DNA from: Sequoia sempervirens
Taxonomy: Eukaryota > Streptophyta > Pinopsida > Cupressales > Cupressaceae
Reading direction: 5' to 3'
Assembly (NCBI GenBank): GCA_007258455.2
Contig: VDFB02252616.1
Location: forward strand, 119,448,552-119,512,551
Length of the DNA: 64,000 bases
The notes beneath the pieces are model-generated. The model searched no databases, had not been told where the DNA came from, and saw nothing but the letters and a program-made list of their open reading frames with translations. Position 1 is the stretch's first letter. The number at the start of each line of letters is the position of its first letter. Position numbers and translations under genes: made by a program. Of the stretch, positions 47,552 to 60,063 are shown piece by piece.

Positions 47552-50500
47552 TGTTGTGCATATTTTGCACACGCCCCGCCGACAACAGGGACCCCCTCAT
47601 TTTTTCTCCTAACGGGCTATTTTTCTCCCATCTTGCTTTGCACACCCCTGTTTTTGAGCCCAAGTTGGTCACAAGCCTCAAAACGAACAATTTCCCATTG
47701 GCCAAAGTCACCTACTTGAGCTTCACTAAGTCATTTTCCTTCACGGGCTTAGTCCTACGAATTTTCCTTCCCTAGCATCTGTCAGACCTTGTGGACTCAC
47801 TTTCACGAGTCTCCTCTTCTCATTCATCATTGCATTCCACCATTCACCTAGACTCATCATCCTTCCACATGGTAGGTTCTGCATCTGCCTTCATTGTTGT
47901 GTCCTTCAGGTACTACAGACCCACAGTTGTGGGTCACCTAATGCGGGTCTCTGTTCCCATTTCTCCACTAAGCAACATCAAACCCCTAACTTCCACACAC
48001 ATGGTGGGCTCTGCAATTGGTCTTTCTATCTCATCGTTGTTGTTACTAAAGTCAGCCCAACATGCTTCAAAATTGCCTAAGTCTAAAATGTTCATGGGTC
48101 TTTGCATACGACTTGCCTTCACCTGACTACCATTGTCTAATGGTTGAGCTCTCACATCACCTCATCATATGAACCTCGTATATTCCTTTTCCTTAGAATG
48201 GAAGCTTAGGGTTGTGGGTAAACTCTTAAGTCAAAGCTCATCGGCGGGTCCGCCCTTGCGGGCCACTACTTGTGGGTGACTGTCACCTTGACATTGTTCC
48301 ATAACGGTGAAGCTTCGCTGCCTCCCTACTTCGCAGGCCTGCAACGAACCAGTGTCGTCATCCTCTTGCGGGCTTCCGCATGGCAGTTGTCATCCACCAT
48401 CTCGCCGTTGCAAAACGTAATTCATACATGGCATGCCTGCACAATTCACCCGCATCTAAGTATTCACTATGGGCTCTCACGACACTTTCACTGTCACTCA
48501 CTCAGCCATTCCCGAATGGCATTCTTAGTGGAATCTTCAAGATTGGTTCCTAGTGTTGGGTCCCCACAGGATTTCTTTGTTGTAGGGGTTGCGATCTATC
48601 TCATTGTTTATAACGGTCCTTCCTAACAACTTTTCCACAGTCGACATGCTCACTCCTAACTTTCACGTCACCACATCTTGATGACAACCATGTAGTAATT
48701 GTAAATGTGGGTTTCTAAGCCAATGTTGATTGTTGAAGAAAGGAACCAAGTGCTGGAGCTTTCGCATTACAAACGATGACATTCAAAGACTGGCGGGCTG
48801 AAGGCCATCATCTACGTGGGACCCGCATTGCGGGCCTCTACCCATCTCTCATCATTCTCTTGATTGCTTCCCCAAATGTCCTCACACATGTGCCTATCTA
48901 CAACTGATTTCCCACATCCTCAAGGAAGAATTCTTGCACAATAAACCCACATCGTCCCCCTGCAGCCAAAAGGTGTTCTCACAAAATTGGTATGACTGAC
49001 TAGCGTGCTCCCCTGGTAAAAGAGAGAGAATTTGAAAAGAGGACACGATGGTCATTTACCAAGTGATGAAGTGATTTGAGGGAATAATCTTAATCTGTTC
49101 AGTTGATGGTTTGAGCATTTCATGGAGTTACCAGTTATCACGGTAGGGAATTCAAAGGACACCCTCGCTAAAATATGTAGGTGAGTTTGGCGTTGTGGGT
49201 TTTCCTTTTGTGGAGGTTGTGGCTCTCATGACTATTACTCGACGACAACTTTATGCTAGTCGCTCACATCTTTAAACCTACTAGAATCTTCACTTGTGGA
49301 TCCCGCCTTGTGGGTGGGTGCTCTATTACGGTTGTTGGTCACGAGAAGGCCCATGCCGACTCCCACATGTTAGAGCCTGCATTATTCGTTTCCTGTAGCA
49401 GACGTTCTAAGTTACAACACTGTCATTTTACTATGGCTGATTTACTACTACCTTCCACGTTCGGGTGCTCGTAGTTCCACTTTTGCGTGATCCTTGATGA
49501 AACAATATCCATCTTGCACTAACATCACTGGATTTCACTAACGAATTTAAATGCCCATCAGGCATCTGGTGCATTATCGAGTTTGTGTAGAAGGTTGATA
49601 CTAGGAATGGTGCATCTCGCAACATAGTCTCATGCTCTAGGAACCATAGAAACTTGTGGTAGCACATTATAATCCAGGGCTCATGGCGGAAAAAATTTCA
49701 TATAGGGTAGGAGCCATGACTGGACTAAAGACAAGAGTTTGATGAAATGATTAATGGTATAAATAATATGGTTCTAAGCTTGGTTTAATCCTCATAGCAA
49801 GTGAAGGTGTTGACATCTATAGTAAGGTGGCATGGGGAATGAATGAAAAATCTTGTTTAGACATTCATCTTTGTACATAGAGTCCACCTCCACCACTGCC
49901 ATTCAGACGACGGCCTTCCCATGCCATCTTTTCTGACGGTGACACCCTTTTTTGCTGTGGGTTCTATGTTACACACGACTGATGAATGAGCTTGCTATTC
50001 CCTTTTTGGCATTTCTATGACTGCCTCTCACACCCTTTCTCCCACCAGGCATGGTTAAGTTAGAGAATGGCAGGCTTGTGATTCAAATCATTACCAACAT
50101 AGCAAGTACAAGGAGGAGGAACAAGGTCAGCGAGGGGAGCACTTTGATCTATTATGTTGAAGCAATAATTATGCTCCCTCTCTTGCACTATGGTATCATT
50201 CCTCATACGAATAAGAAATCTATCAAAATCTTGAATAACTAGGAACTAACTGTTAGTTAGAATCACCTCTAAACATGATGTAGGTTTCTTCTATCGAAGT
50301 CGATGATTGAGCTCCACCCTTGAGGCCACCTCTAAACTACGGATCCCCACATCTCTCTTTCCATCGGGGGTTCTTGGCTTGATTGCTGCTTCCTTTTCCG
50401 TTCACAAACAACATTCTCTAGTGGCCTCCCCTCATCACACTCCCGCAAGCATCACGGTGTTGTGGACTCACACGTTAATCTTAAAATATTATTGAGGGGA

Positions 50501-53500
50501 TTTGAGTTGCAATTTTAATGATACAAGAAGGTGATACTGAAGTGATTAGAGTAAACGATCAATGCATACATGAATTAACGAACACCCTCAGACGCATTCG
50601 ATTTATCTTTTAAGTATACTCATGTTGAATAGGGTTTTATAAAACATTGTCACTCAAGATCATTATTGAAGGATACACTTCTCTATCTTAATATGGAAAT
50701 TTTAGTGTTGAGATATGTGTATACAATTAGGCAGGAATGACATATCAAGGGTTGGGTTCTGCGTCTTCACTAAATTCCTTCGCCATGAGCACTGGTGGGC
50801 ACGGTCTGGTAATAGTTTTTTGAAAGGATGGCTTGGCAACCTTTTCCTATCAAAGGACATTAGGGGGCTGATAGGAGGAAGTGTAATTCAATTTCGCATA
50901 AATAGCAGGACTTGGTGCTCTATGACTATGTTGATTTTATCATCTTAGAGGGCTCTCATCCTATTGAGGCTTATCGAGACGTCAAGAAGAGATGGATTGA
51001 GCTTCATATTCTAGGCCTGATGAGCTCAATGAATTCACAATGGTGACACTCAATCAAATAATTTGATGAAATTGCTTTATAGCCTTGGATGTTTGTCAGA
51101 CAGCTTCAAGAAAATTTTGTGTTTGCCAACTCTTTTGGTGCCTATAATTACCCATTAGAAGAGTGAATGGTGCAAACTTGATGGCTTTAGGGAATGATTG
51201 TTTGTAATTCATGCAATATTGTTATGACAGGGAAACCTTGGAGTAGGTGATGGAAGTGTATCCTGCGGGCATTGTGGTATTGGGCGCTGGAGTATTCTTG
51301 TTGCGAGGGCTAGCTGGCAGACCACCGCTATGTTGGTGCAATTCTTTTATGATGTGTCCAAGCGGCCTCCCAACATGATTATTTTGCATTCCACCTCTGC
51401 AATGTCACCCCTTACGGGTCCCGACTGCAAACTTGTCGTGGGTGTCAGCAGTCATTTTCTCCACTTGGAGTGGCGTCTTGGGTATGGCCTTCCACACCTC
51501 CCTTCCCACACAACGTTGCAATGTCATCTTGCCACACCAGGAACCATGACTATGCTTATTGATTCTATATGCACTTTTGTGAGGATGCTCCAAATAAAAT
51601 GACGTCTCATAAAAAACAACGGTGGGTGGATGAAATATGAAGGTTTTCTTCATACCAAACTCCGAAGGCTCCAAGTCTCCATAAGGGAGTGCATGTAAAG
51701 ACCATACACATGAAAAAGTACTTTATTAAATAAGTTGTGGAAGGGAAGGAGAGAGGGTTGTAGGTCACACGAACCAGGGTGATGGCGGTTGACTCACCCT
51801 TTGCAAAAATCAAGAGTATGGGATCCTCAAATCTCTCAGCAGCCATTTCCCTTGGACAGACTTCAACTAGTTGGAATCCATTGTTTGTTTTGTAGTCTGA
51901 GCGACTTTCTTCAAACTACCACCCGTGACTTCTTTGTTCTTGGGTCATCATCATGACTATCGAGCCTAGATGAAAAGTAACTAGAATGATGGTGGAAGGA
52001 GATCAAATGTAGCATAGTGACAAGAAGGAGGAAACATAATGCACCCAATAACAAAAAACAAAAGAAGAAAAAGAGAGACATTCCAAACCATTTAATGAGG
52101 GTTGTGGGCATGTTCATGTGGGCTCCCACCCTTCCAACACTGGTGTTGATGGTAGTAACTTGTTCAATGCCTACACTCTCAATGTCTCCTCATTGGCTAC
52201 TCAACTAAGGAATGAATAAATCAAATCATGGATAAGGATCTGGCATGCCCGCCTAAGTACAAGTAATGGTGACAGGGACTCTGGCGAAGTGAGTTGCACT
52301 TGGAGAATTGAATTAAAGTAGTAGAGCTCAACATATTTATCCCTTGTTGCCTCAATGACATTTCCTATTTATGGCATTTCACGGGCTTGCATGTGAAACG
52401 TCATTTAAGGCATGATATTTTACCCCATTTTGGAGTGAGGTTAGACTTTACTTGAGAATTAGAAAGATACTCAAAGAATTTTACTATTAAAGGTATTCTT
52501 CCCTTGAGTAATACGATGGAAAAGGGGACATTTAATCATCAAGACCAATGTATACACTCATTTTAGGATAAATTCAGAGTTTGAAAGTTAGATGAGCAAT
52601 GATTGGGCGGTCACCTAGAAATTAAAATTATACGGTCATACGAGTATTACTTCCCCCTTCAATGCCCCCTTTGAGTTTTGAAGATCGGTTAAACAAATAA
52701 TTAAAGTAAATTGAAATGTCTATCATAAGAAAATTAAATATTTTCATGTCATTAGGGATATTGGCTTATTTTCATAAGCTTAATTCAATCTACTATTTTG
52801 TGCAGGGCTCTGATCGTAAAATGGAGACCATCAAAGAAGCTTACTCTAGGAGGAAATTGCTTGAAATGCACCCACCTATGACATTGTACCACTAAAAGGT
52901 TATTCTATGGAACTATGCTAAAAGAAATCTTAACTTAGGACTTGATCTAAAGAAGGAGAGGGAAGGTGAGATCATTAAGAGTGCCATCCAAATGAAGAAC
53001 CTGCACACTACTTACCAGGTTTGCAAAGGGGATGATAGTTAAAGATCACCTGCAGGGCCGAACCAAGGAGAGGATTTTAACTCATGGATGATCCACACAA
53101 AAGATTACCAAAGCAATGTTGTATAAACAATGATAAACTCATTGAGGAGGACTGACAAGAAGATGACTGCATGCCAAGGGAAGTCAGTGCCAAGAATTTA
53201 GGGAGCTGATAGCTAAAATCAAAAGCAAAAGGGAGTTGTTTTGATTATCACCAAGTGAAAATGATCCGTCAAGAGCTGTCCCATCAGATCTAAGGCAACT
53301 AATCTATTTCACAATGATGCAGATTTGCAAACAAGATGCACTTGATTGGCTTGAGAAATGTTGCTAACACATCAACAAGAGGGCAAATGTTATCTGCTTT
53401 CAACCACAACCCAGAAAACAACTAGAGGAGAAAATTGTTATAGTGCCAGGGTCACTAGAAGAAAAAATAGGCTACAAGACAAGATAGGGAAAAGGAAAAA

Positions 53501-54459
53501 ATTGTATTTTAAATTGCTATATATTTGGGGGTAGGTAAAACCCTAACTTGTAATGAATCTGAACCACACATTGTAGATCAATCCTAGCCATTCATTTGGG
53601 CTTTGGAAAACTATAAATAGAGGCTTGCTCCTCATTTGTAAATGTTGGAGAACTAGTGTAAATGGAATTTTGCAGCAATAGAGAGAAGCATTGCATGAAT
53701 TTGGATGTTTCTTTTAAGTTTGTTCATTATGCATGCATGCTTCGACTTCCAAGTTAGTTTAGTTTGTAGTTTCTTGGATGGCTATGATAATGGTGTTTGT
53801 TGTTACAGTATTTGATGAACTTCCAAGCTTATGCTTTTTGTGAATTGTTGATGATGAATCACTTTGTAAATCTAGTCTGATCCAACTTATTTGTTGCAAC
53901 TTAGTTCAATTGTATGTTCATGAGGTGAATGCACAATCTAAAAATCTGCAGTCCTTAGAATATTGCACTGATTTTGTGTAGGTGTAGGCTTCTCTTGGTC
54001 AAGTAAAATCTAGTTTGTGGGAGTCTGACTACTATAGCACCCTCCATTGTTACTATTCATTCATAGCTTAGGATTAGAACAACTCTCTTAACCCTTTCCC
54101 ATTTTCCCTTTTTTTTTTTTTAATTCCTTGGTAGAGTAGGATTCCAAGCACCATCACAATGTCAAACTTGGTAAAAGAGGTGAGTTTCAACTTGCTGTTT
54201 TGAGTGAACAACCACTTCCAATACTTTGAAACTCCATTTTTAGACCCAACTTTCCATGCTTTGTGAACTATAAAGGCCATCCTGTGATTACCAGCAAATC
54301 ACATCAACCAACTGAATTATTCCAAGCTTTGTCATGACTTGACACCCGAGAGACCTTGGGGTAGTAATCTTGAACTTGTTTGCAAATTTCTACCTTTCAA
54401 GAGAGGTAGCATACTTGTGTGTTGCCTGTGTTGAGTAGGTACAAAAGCACCCATCGACA
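47552..54459 (+). repeat. Element G 3' LTR (6,908 bp)
   Basis: Uninterrupted copy of the long LTR, TGTTGTGCATATTTTGCACAC at the start and CATCGACA at the end. Six-bp inverted repeats TGTGCA/TGCACA lie within the first 20 bases. The TATA box is at 53612-53619. It also preserves the empty target site of element P at about 53,984. No gene was recognised inside. Its short ORFs mirror those of the 5' LTR. Right target duplication GGTTC is at 54460-54464. Confidence 0.9.
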
Positions 54460-54464
54460 GGTTC

Positions 54465-54873
54465 AATGACTGATTTTTTGAGATATTCATGTCTAAATGC
54501 AGGTGAAATGAATGAAAAATGATGAAAAATATGATACTTTTTGAAATGTTATTTTTACTCAATTTTTGAATGTGAATGATTGGACATAAAATAATATGAA
54601 AGTACTATGCAAAATCAATGTAATATGCATGCAATTTTTTAAATTTTTTTTAAATTTTAAATGATGCAAAATGCAAACCTAAAACCCTAAATGAGATACA
54701 AACTAATGCAATGTTAACAACCCTAAATGATATGCAAACTAATGCAATGTTAACAAACATAAATGATATGCAAACTAATGCCATGTAATACAAACTATTC
54801 TGAATCCTAGATCTAGGGTTTGAATGGACTTCAAATTAAAAATAATTGATGAACAATGTTGGGTTCACCAAAA
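54465..54873 (-). other. Element H leader (LTR-proximal part) with primer-binding site
   Basis: Minus-strand leader directly after the 5' LTR. TGGTGAACCCAAC (plus 54870-54858) starts three bases from the LTR end and is a plausible tRNA primer-binding site, tRNA not identified. Three 36-bp tandem units (aaccctaaatga-gata-caaactaatgcaatgttaac type) lie at 54683-54790. Confidence 0.65.
54683..54790. repeat. 36-bp tandem repeat, 3 copies
   Basis: Units at 54683, 54719 and 54755, each containing caaactaatgcaatg (the third with one change). They are located in the leader of element H. Confidence 0.85.
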
Positions 54874-55159
54874 TGAAACATAGGAAAATGAGTTCATCAA
54901 TATGAAGGGGGTGAATGGGGTATGATGTACCTATCTCCATACTTTCATTAGGAAAAAGGGATCCCCTAGGGAAAGACTGACTTTTAACCCTTAGGTGAGT
55001 CAAACTTGAAGGAGGTCTTGGTGTTTTCCTTATGATTGAGGACGGGGTACATCAACCTAAAATGCACTTTTGGGAGAAGTTTGAACAATATTAAATGGAT
55101 GCAATGATGCAATGTAAAACATGAAAGCTCTAAATTAAACCTTAATCTGATCAACAAAG
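54874..55159 (-). repeat. Element H 5' LTR, distal segment (copy C)
   Basis: TGAAACATAGG at 54874 corresponds to 14728 in copy A. The match runs until tcaacaaag at 55159, where element L is inserted. Copy A continues there with taacaatagat, which resumes at 61359. Confidence 0.9.
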
Positions 55160-56527
55160 TGTTGATAATGTGTGTCTCAAACTCACTGGTGAAACCCTGG
55201 TTTTGTTGCTTAGACCTCTGAAAGTGATGGATCCTTCTTGTACCACTATACTGCTAGAAATTGTGCCTTAACTTTTTGGCTTGTATCTCTATTCAAGTCT
55301 ACATTTTTAGCTGATCGCTGAAGTTCCTAAGTTTTGTAACTTCTTATTGTGGAGTTTGGAAGTTTCGTATCCTCTTGTTGTGGAGTTTGGAAGTTTCGTA
55401 ACTTCTTGTTGTGGAGTTTGGAGGTTTCATAACCTAGTCACAGAGTTTGGTAGTTTTGTAACCTCCCGACTGACCGATCTCCTTCATTGTCACGACATCT
55501 ACATTTTCAAAAACTTCAAAACTTGTTTGCGGTGGTTATGAAGTTTGAGTTTTCTCTGACTGGGTGATAGTGGTTGCGAGGATTGGTAAATTCATAACTT
55601 GTATGCGGTGGTTATGAAGTTTGAGTTTTCTCTGACTGGGTGATAGTGGTTGTGAGGATTGGTAAATTCATAACTTGTATGCGATGGTTATGAAGTTAAC
55701 ATTTTGAGCAACGCGCCGATGGGTGTTCACTTTGGTGAGGCCATTACAATGGTTGGTTTGACCGCGGGTGTACGAGTGAGTTGGTAATCAAAAGGGATAA
55801 CTCATGGATACCTAAAGTCTTTAGGATTTTGTTTATAAACTAATGGTCCTGTTAATATTCTATGTCAATGTGGGATAATGTTGAAAGTTGAGATTCTTGG
55901 TGGTTGAGAAAATTGAATCAGTTTGGATAGTAGATTCCTGGAAATCGAAGGGTCAAAGTGAATATAGCAAGAAGAATGGCAGAGCGATTGGAGGGTGTGA
56001 ACCTGAGAAGCCATGAGGAAATGCTAGCTGAAAGGTTGGCTATGCAAGTGGGATAGTGAAATCAAATGAATCTACACTATGTGTTGTGTGAGGACATTGT
56101 AACAGTGCAAGGATTTTGAACGATGTTGTTTCCTATATTCTCCAGATGAACAAGATGTAAACTCTTGAAGAGCATAACTTTGAGATTGTATTGTAATTGC
56201 TGTTGTTGGTGATTAATACAATTGAGCTGAGTGTTTTGGAGGATGGGGTTTTTTACCCGAAAGGGTTTTCCCTACAAAAATCTATGTGTTCATTTGTTTG
56301 TCTTTCATGTTGGTTGGTTATGTAATTTGAATCGGTACATAAGTGTTGAATCTGGTTAAGTTTGGATGTGCTTTTCTCAGAAGAGTTAATGAGGGAAATC
56401 AACTGTGCCAGTTTTCACTTTATGACATAGTAGTATGTGTCTTTGAGGCAATTTAATGGAATTAAAATCACCGAAGGCACTACAATTCTTAGATGTTTCA
56501 TTCTAAGATGACCCAATTTTCCCTACA
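55160..56527 (+). repeat. Element L 5' LTR (1,368 bp)
   Basis: Starts TGTTGATAATG and ends CCCTACA. It contains four 29-31-bp repeats (55340-55461) and a ~76-bp direct duplication (about 55,530-55,680) absent from the 3' LTR, which explains the 78-bp length difference. Confidence 0.9.
55340..55461. repeat. 31-bp tandem repeat in element L LTR
   Basis: Units at 55340, 55371, 55402 and 55433 (31, 31, 31, 29 bp) share tggagtttggaagtttcgta. The same array is in the 3' LTR at about 60,243-60,363, so it predates insertion. Confidence 0.88.
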
Positions 56528-59500
56528 AGTGGTATGAAACCCTTCTTTTGGTTGCTGGTTTTGGGTATTTCTCCTGTGAAGATTTCTTAGCTTGGAAAGC
56601 TTGAAGAAATCTGGGGGACTCAATTGATTATTGACCCTTTGGTGAGTAAAATTTCTTGCTCTTTTGAGACAACATGCAATGTGAAAGACATTGAAGATGG
56701 AGAAATTGGAGTTGATCATATTGTAATGATGTGGTCTGAGGCTCCTGGTTGGCAGTGAATGATCCTGATGCAAGGGGTGTGAGTTTATGCTTATGGTTGT
56801 GTTGCAGTAGAGCGTGGTTCATACTGGGTGTCCGTGTGAAGGGCTCCCTGATGGTATGGAAATGCTTGGGTTGTTTTTAGGCCATGGAGTATTGTGCTTG
56901 TGTTAGGTGCTTTGACTAGGCATTGAAGGCATTGTTCTCTATTACCCTGATTGCATAAAGGTTACAAAGTTGATCTTTGGGTGGTATGAAAACTTATGAA
57001 TAGCCTGGTTTGCTCATATGCATGTGCATGTTGATGGTTATGGAATTCATCTGGGATATGTCTGGAGTTCCTATACTACTTGTTCCTTTTAAAGGATGCC
57101 TTGTACTTGCATGGCTTAGATTCATGTTCTTTGGTTTTGAGGGTTTGATAGATTTCCATTGAAATAATCTATGGTTATGCATATTCATGTTATTCCATTG
57201 TTTTGGTTAACTATGATGGTTGTGTATAGACTCTTGAGTCATCCAGATGTGCAGTGGATATGAGTGTGCATGGGTGTTTTATAAACATGGTGTTTTTGCA
57301 GGTTTTTCACGGTGAAGAAAAAAATTGTGTTTTTATGGAGCTATTGGTAAAAAACTATTTTCTATACCCTAATAGTTTGTGGCATTGCTGGATGAGATAG
57401 TTGTTGTTCTACATGTAAGTGTTACTTGTTGGTTTCCTAGACTATGGTGCTTGAGTTATGGACATGATTGGAAAATTGGATTTGGTTTTGATCTAGTGTT
57501 TGAGTCAAATTATCTACATTCTTGCTCTCTTTGAAATCCCATTTTTGTATTTTCCATTGCGATGATGGGTTTGCATGTTTCAATGTTCGTATCTACAAGT
57601 TATGCAGTTGAATGGATTTATCACCCATTCAGTTGCAGTGGGATAACTTGGAAGTGGACTGTCTATATCCACAAGATTTTTTTCCTAAAAATGCAGATTT
57701 CATTAGTTGACCTTGTCTATGGTCACTTGTGCATTGGTGTGGTTGCTTTGAGATGACAGGTGTTGAGTACCTGAATAGTCAATTATGGGAACCTGTACCA
57801 TGTGTATCACGATGCCATGGAGAGATTGATACACTTTTTTTAGTGTAAGCTTTTGACAGTGATGGTGTGGTTTGTGTGATTTGGAGATCGTGGTGCTGCT
57901 TGGGACTATTGTCAAATGGACATGTTGTCAATTGTACCTAAATATTTTTCAGATTAGCATATGTTTGGTCATGATGCTTGGAAAGCTTGGATGTCACGAT
58001 TCATTGGGAGATTTAGCAGTGATTGTGGGTTCATCACTTGGTGGTGAATGATCTTCTTTAGTGCTGCATATGTTACTAGGAGGGACTCTTAGATCCTGTT
58101 GCTGTAGAAGGGTTCTTTCGCATTTGCATGGACACTATTTGAGGATGTACAACATATTGGAACCATGGAGGATGTTTGGAGTCTTTGGCTGAGATGTTGG
58201 TGGTGCTTGAAAGGTGATGTATGTTCAGAGCTTGTTTTGTTTTATGTCATGGTATACTCTTGCTTATGCATTAGAGTTTTGACATTGTGCATTGCTCTTG
58301 AGACATTGGTTTCTTCACTTGGAGCATGGTATCTCCCAAGAGGGATGGAAAGACCATGATGTCATGATAAGTTCCTGATTTAGATGATTGGAGCTTTGAA
58401 AATGGTCTAGTAATTCTTTGTGTATTGGGTGCCTTGATCATTTGCCTGATACTTCATGATAGTGCAGTGATGCATTTGGAGTTTAGCATGAGATGATTGG
58501 TTGCAAGTGTTCATGGATACATGGAGAATAAGGTGAGGCTGAAATTATTTTGAGAAAGGTGTTGTTTACAGTTGAAAGTATGAGTAGCCTTCACCTTGGT
58601 TGGACGTGAGTTCAATTGAGACCAATGAGGAGATTTCTCTTGGAGAAGTCATGATGACTTGGTTATCCTGGAGGAGCATTCTCTTTCCCACTTTTGGTCT
58701 GCTCAGTAATAAAGTCTAATTTGAGAGGTATTTTCCCATTGTATCTTTTAGATGTTTCTTATGCTTCCTTTCATGATATGGATCTTGAATTGCTATTTAA
58801 ATGGTTTTGGAGGATTCATAGTGGAAGATGTACAACATGGTTTATCTCCTTGAACTTTTATGTGATATTGTTTTATGATGAGAACTAGTAGGAGATAGTT
58901 GTATGGGCTGATTTCCTGAGATGGGAAATGAGGTAGTTTGATCTTCTTTTAGAGGCTTACATCCATGATTGATTACATGTTACATATGTTAAGTTTGATA
59001 TTGGTGATTGAACGGTTGGGTGTTGTTATGGATTTTCTTATGGGATGTGAAGGAGATCATACTTGGCACAACTAGCTTTTAGAGGTGTATGTAGGAGGAT
59101 GTTCTATAGGTATATGATGTGTAGAGGTGCTCTTTTTGGTCTTGGTTGTCTTCCAGGATGTTTGGTTTCACATTACATTAGTTTGAGGTTTAGTTGGAGC
59201 TGTAGTGATCACTAGCTTGTGGTCATGTGTTTTCACTCATGTTCTTGGGTGATGACATGGAGGTTCTTAATCTTTCTCCTTTGTTGGGTGTTAAAAATCT
59301 TGGAAGAGCTCTAGAAGACTATTGAGAGAAATGATTCTTGTAGCAGTTGGTTACAGGTTGTGCATATCATTGTGGATAATTCCTTGGTACTACATGGTTA
59401 CATTTTCTATGTGCTATTATTGATAGACCTGTTATGTCTTTGATCCTTCAGATTTGGCATTACCCATGCAGTGGGAGTACCTGGATGCATTTGGTCTTTT

Positions 59501-60063
59501 TCGACTAGTCTATGCATGGTGCTTGTATCTGTCATTGATGGGTTGGTTGTGCTGTTGACATAAGTCTACTAAAGAGGATACCTTGAAGGTATGTGATATT
59601 TGATGGAATAGCATGAGTTGTGGGTGCTACTTTCAATCGCGTGGGTTAATCAGTTGGATGGGAGCAGTCAGTTCTCTAGTTGCTATTCTAGCTCATGTTC
59701 TATCTTGTTTTTTGGAGAATGACCTCATAGTTGTGTTCTATTTGAGGCTTTGAAGTTGATATTGCTTTTGTATAGCGTGTGAGCACAATGAAGTGGTGGC
59801 AACATGTTATAGTCTTTGCTATTAGTTGAATCTGGTGTTTGTGTTCTGTAGACTGGTGCATATATGCCTTGGCTCGTTTATTGTCCTATAGTGGATGGAT
59901 GAAACCATTGCTTGAGTTGGTGGACATCTTGGATGTTGGTGCAGGTGTCTTGGCCGGAGCATGAGAGCATTGTTTGAGATTCTTATTATTGCATAAATGG
60001 CTATGGTACAGTGGTTCTAAAGGTTGGAAAGGGGTTTAGTGAGTTTTTCGTCAACTGGGAGAT
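56528..60063 (+). other. Interior of element L, no gene recognised
   Basis: 3,536 bp begin with the primer-binding site (56530-56541) and end with the polypurine tract (60053-60063). The longest ORFs are below 100 codons and show no Gag, RT, RNase H or integrase motif. The sequence is rich in ttgg/tggt words. A heavily decayed pol cannot be excluded by eye. Confidence 0.6.

Larger units (their letters stand above)
24124..54459 (+). mobile_element. Element G: LTR retrotransposon with about 6.9-kb LTRs
   Basis: The 5' LTR is 24124-30566 plus 43419-43885 (interrupted by element P). The 3' LTR is 47552-54459. Removing the insertion gives LTR lengths of 6,910 and 6,908 bp, a strong check on the boundaries. 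Termini are TGTTGTG...CGACA, with the first LTR mutated at both ends (TTTT..., ...CAATA). The interior is only 3.67 kb (43886-47551) and encodes a decayed Gag-like protein. There is no protease, RT or integrase. It was inserted in the leader of element H. LTRs differ by roughly 12% in a ~160-bp sample near the start. Such long LTRs around a short interior resemble LARD-type non-autonomous elements. Confidence 0.85.
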
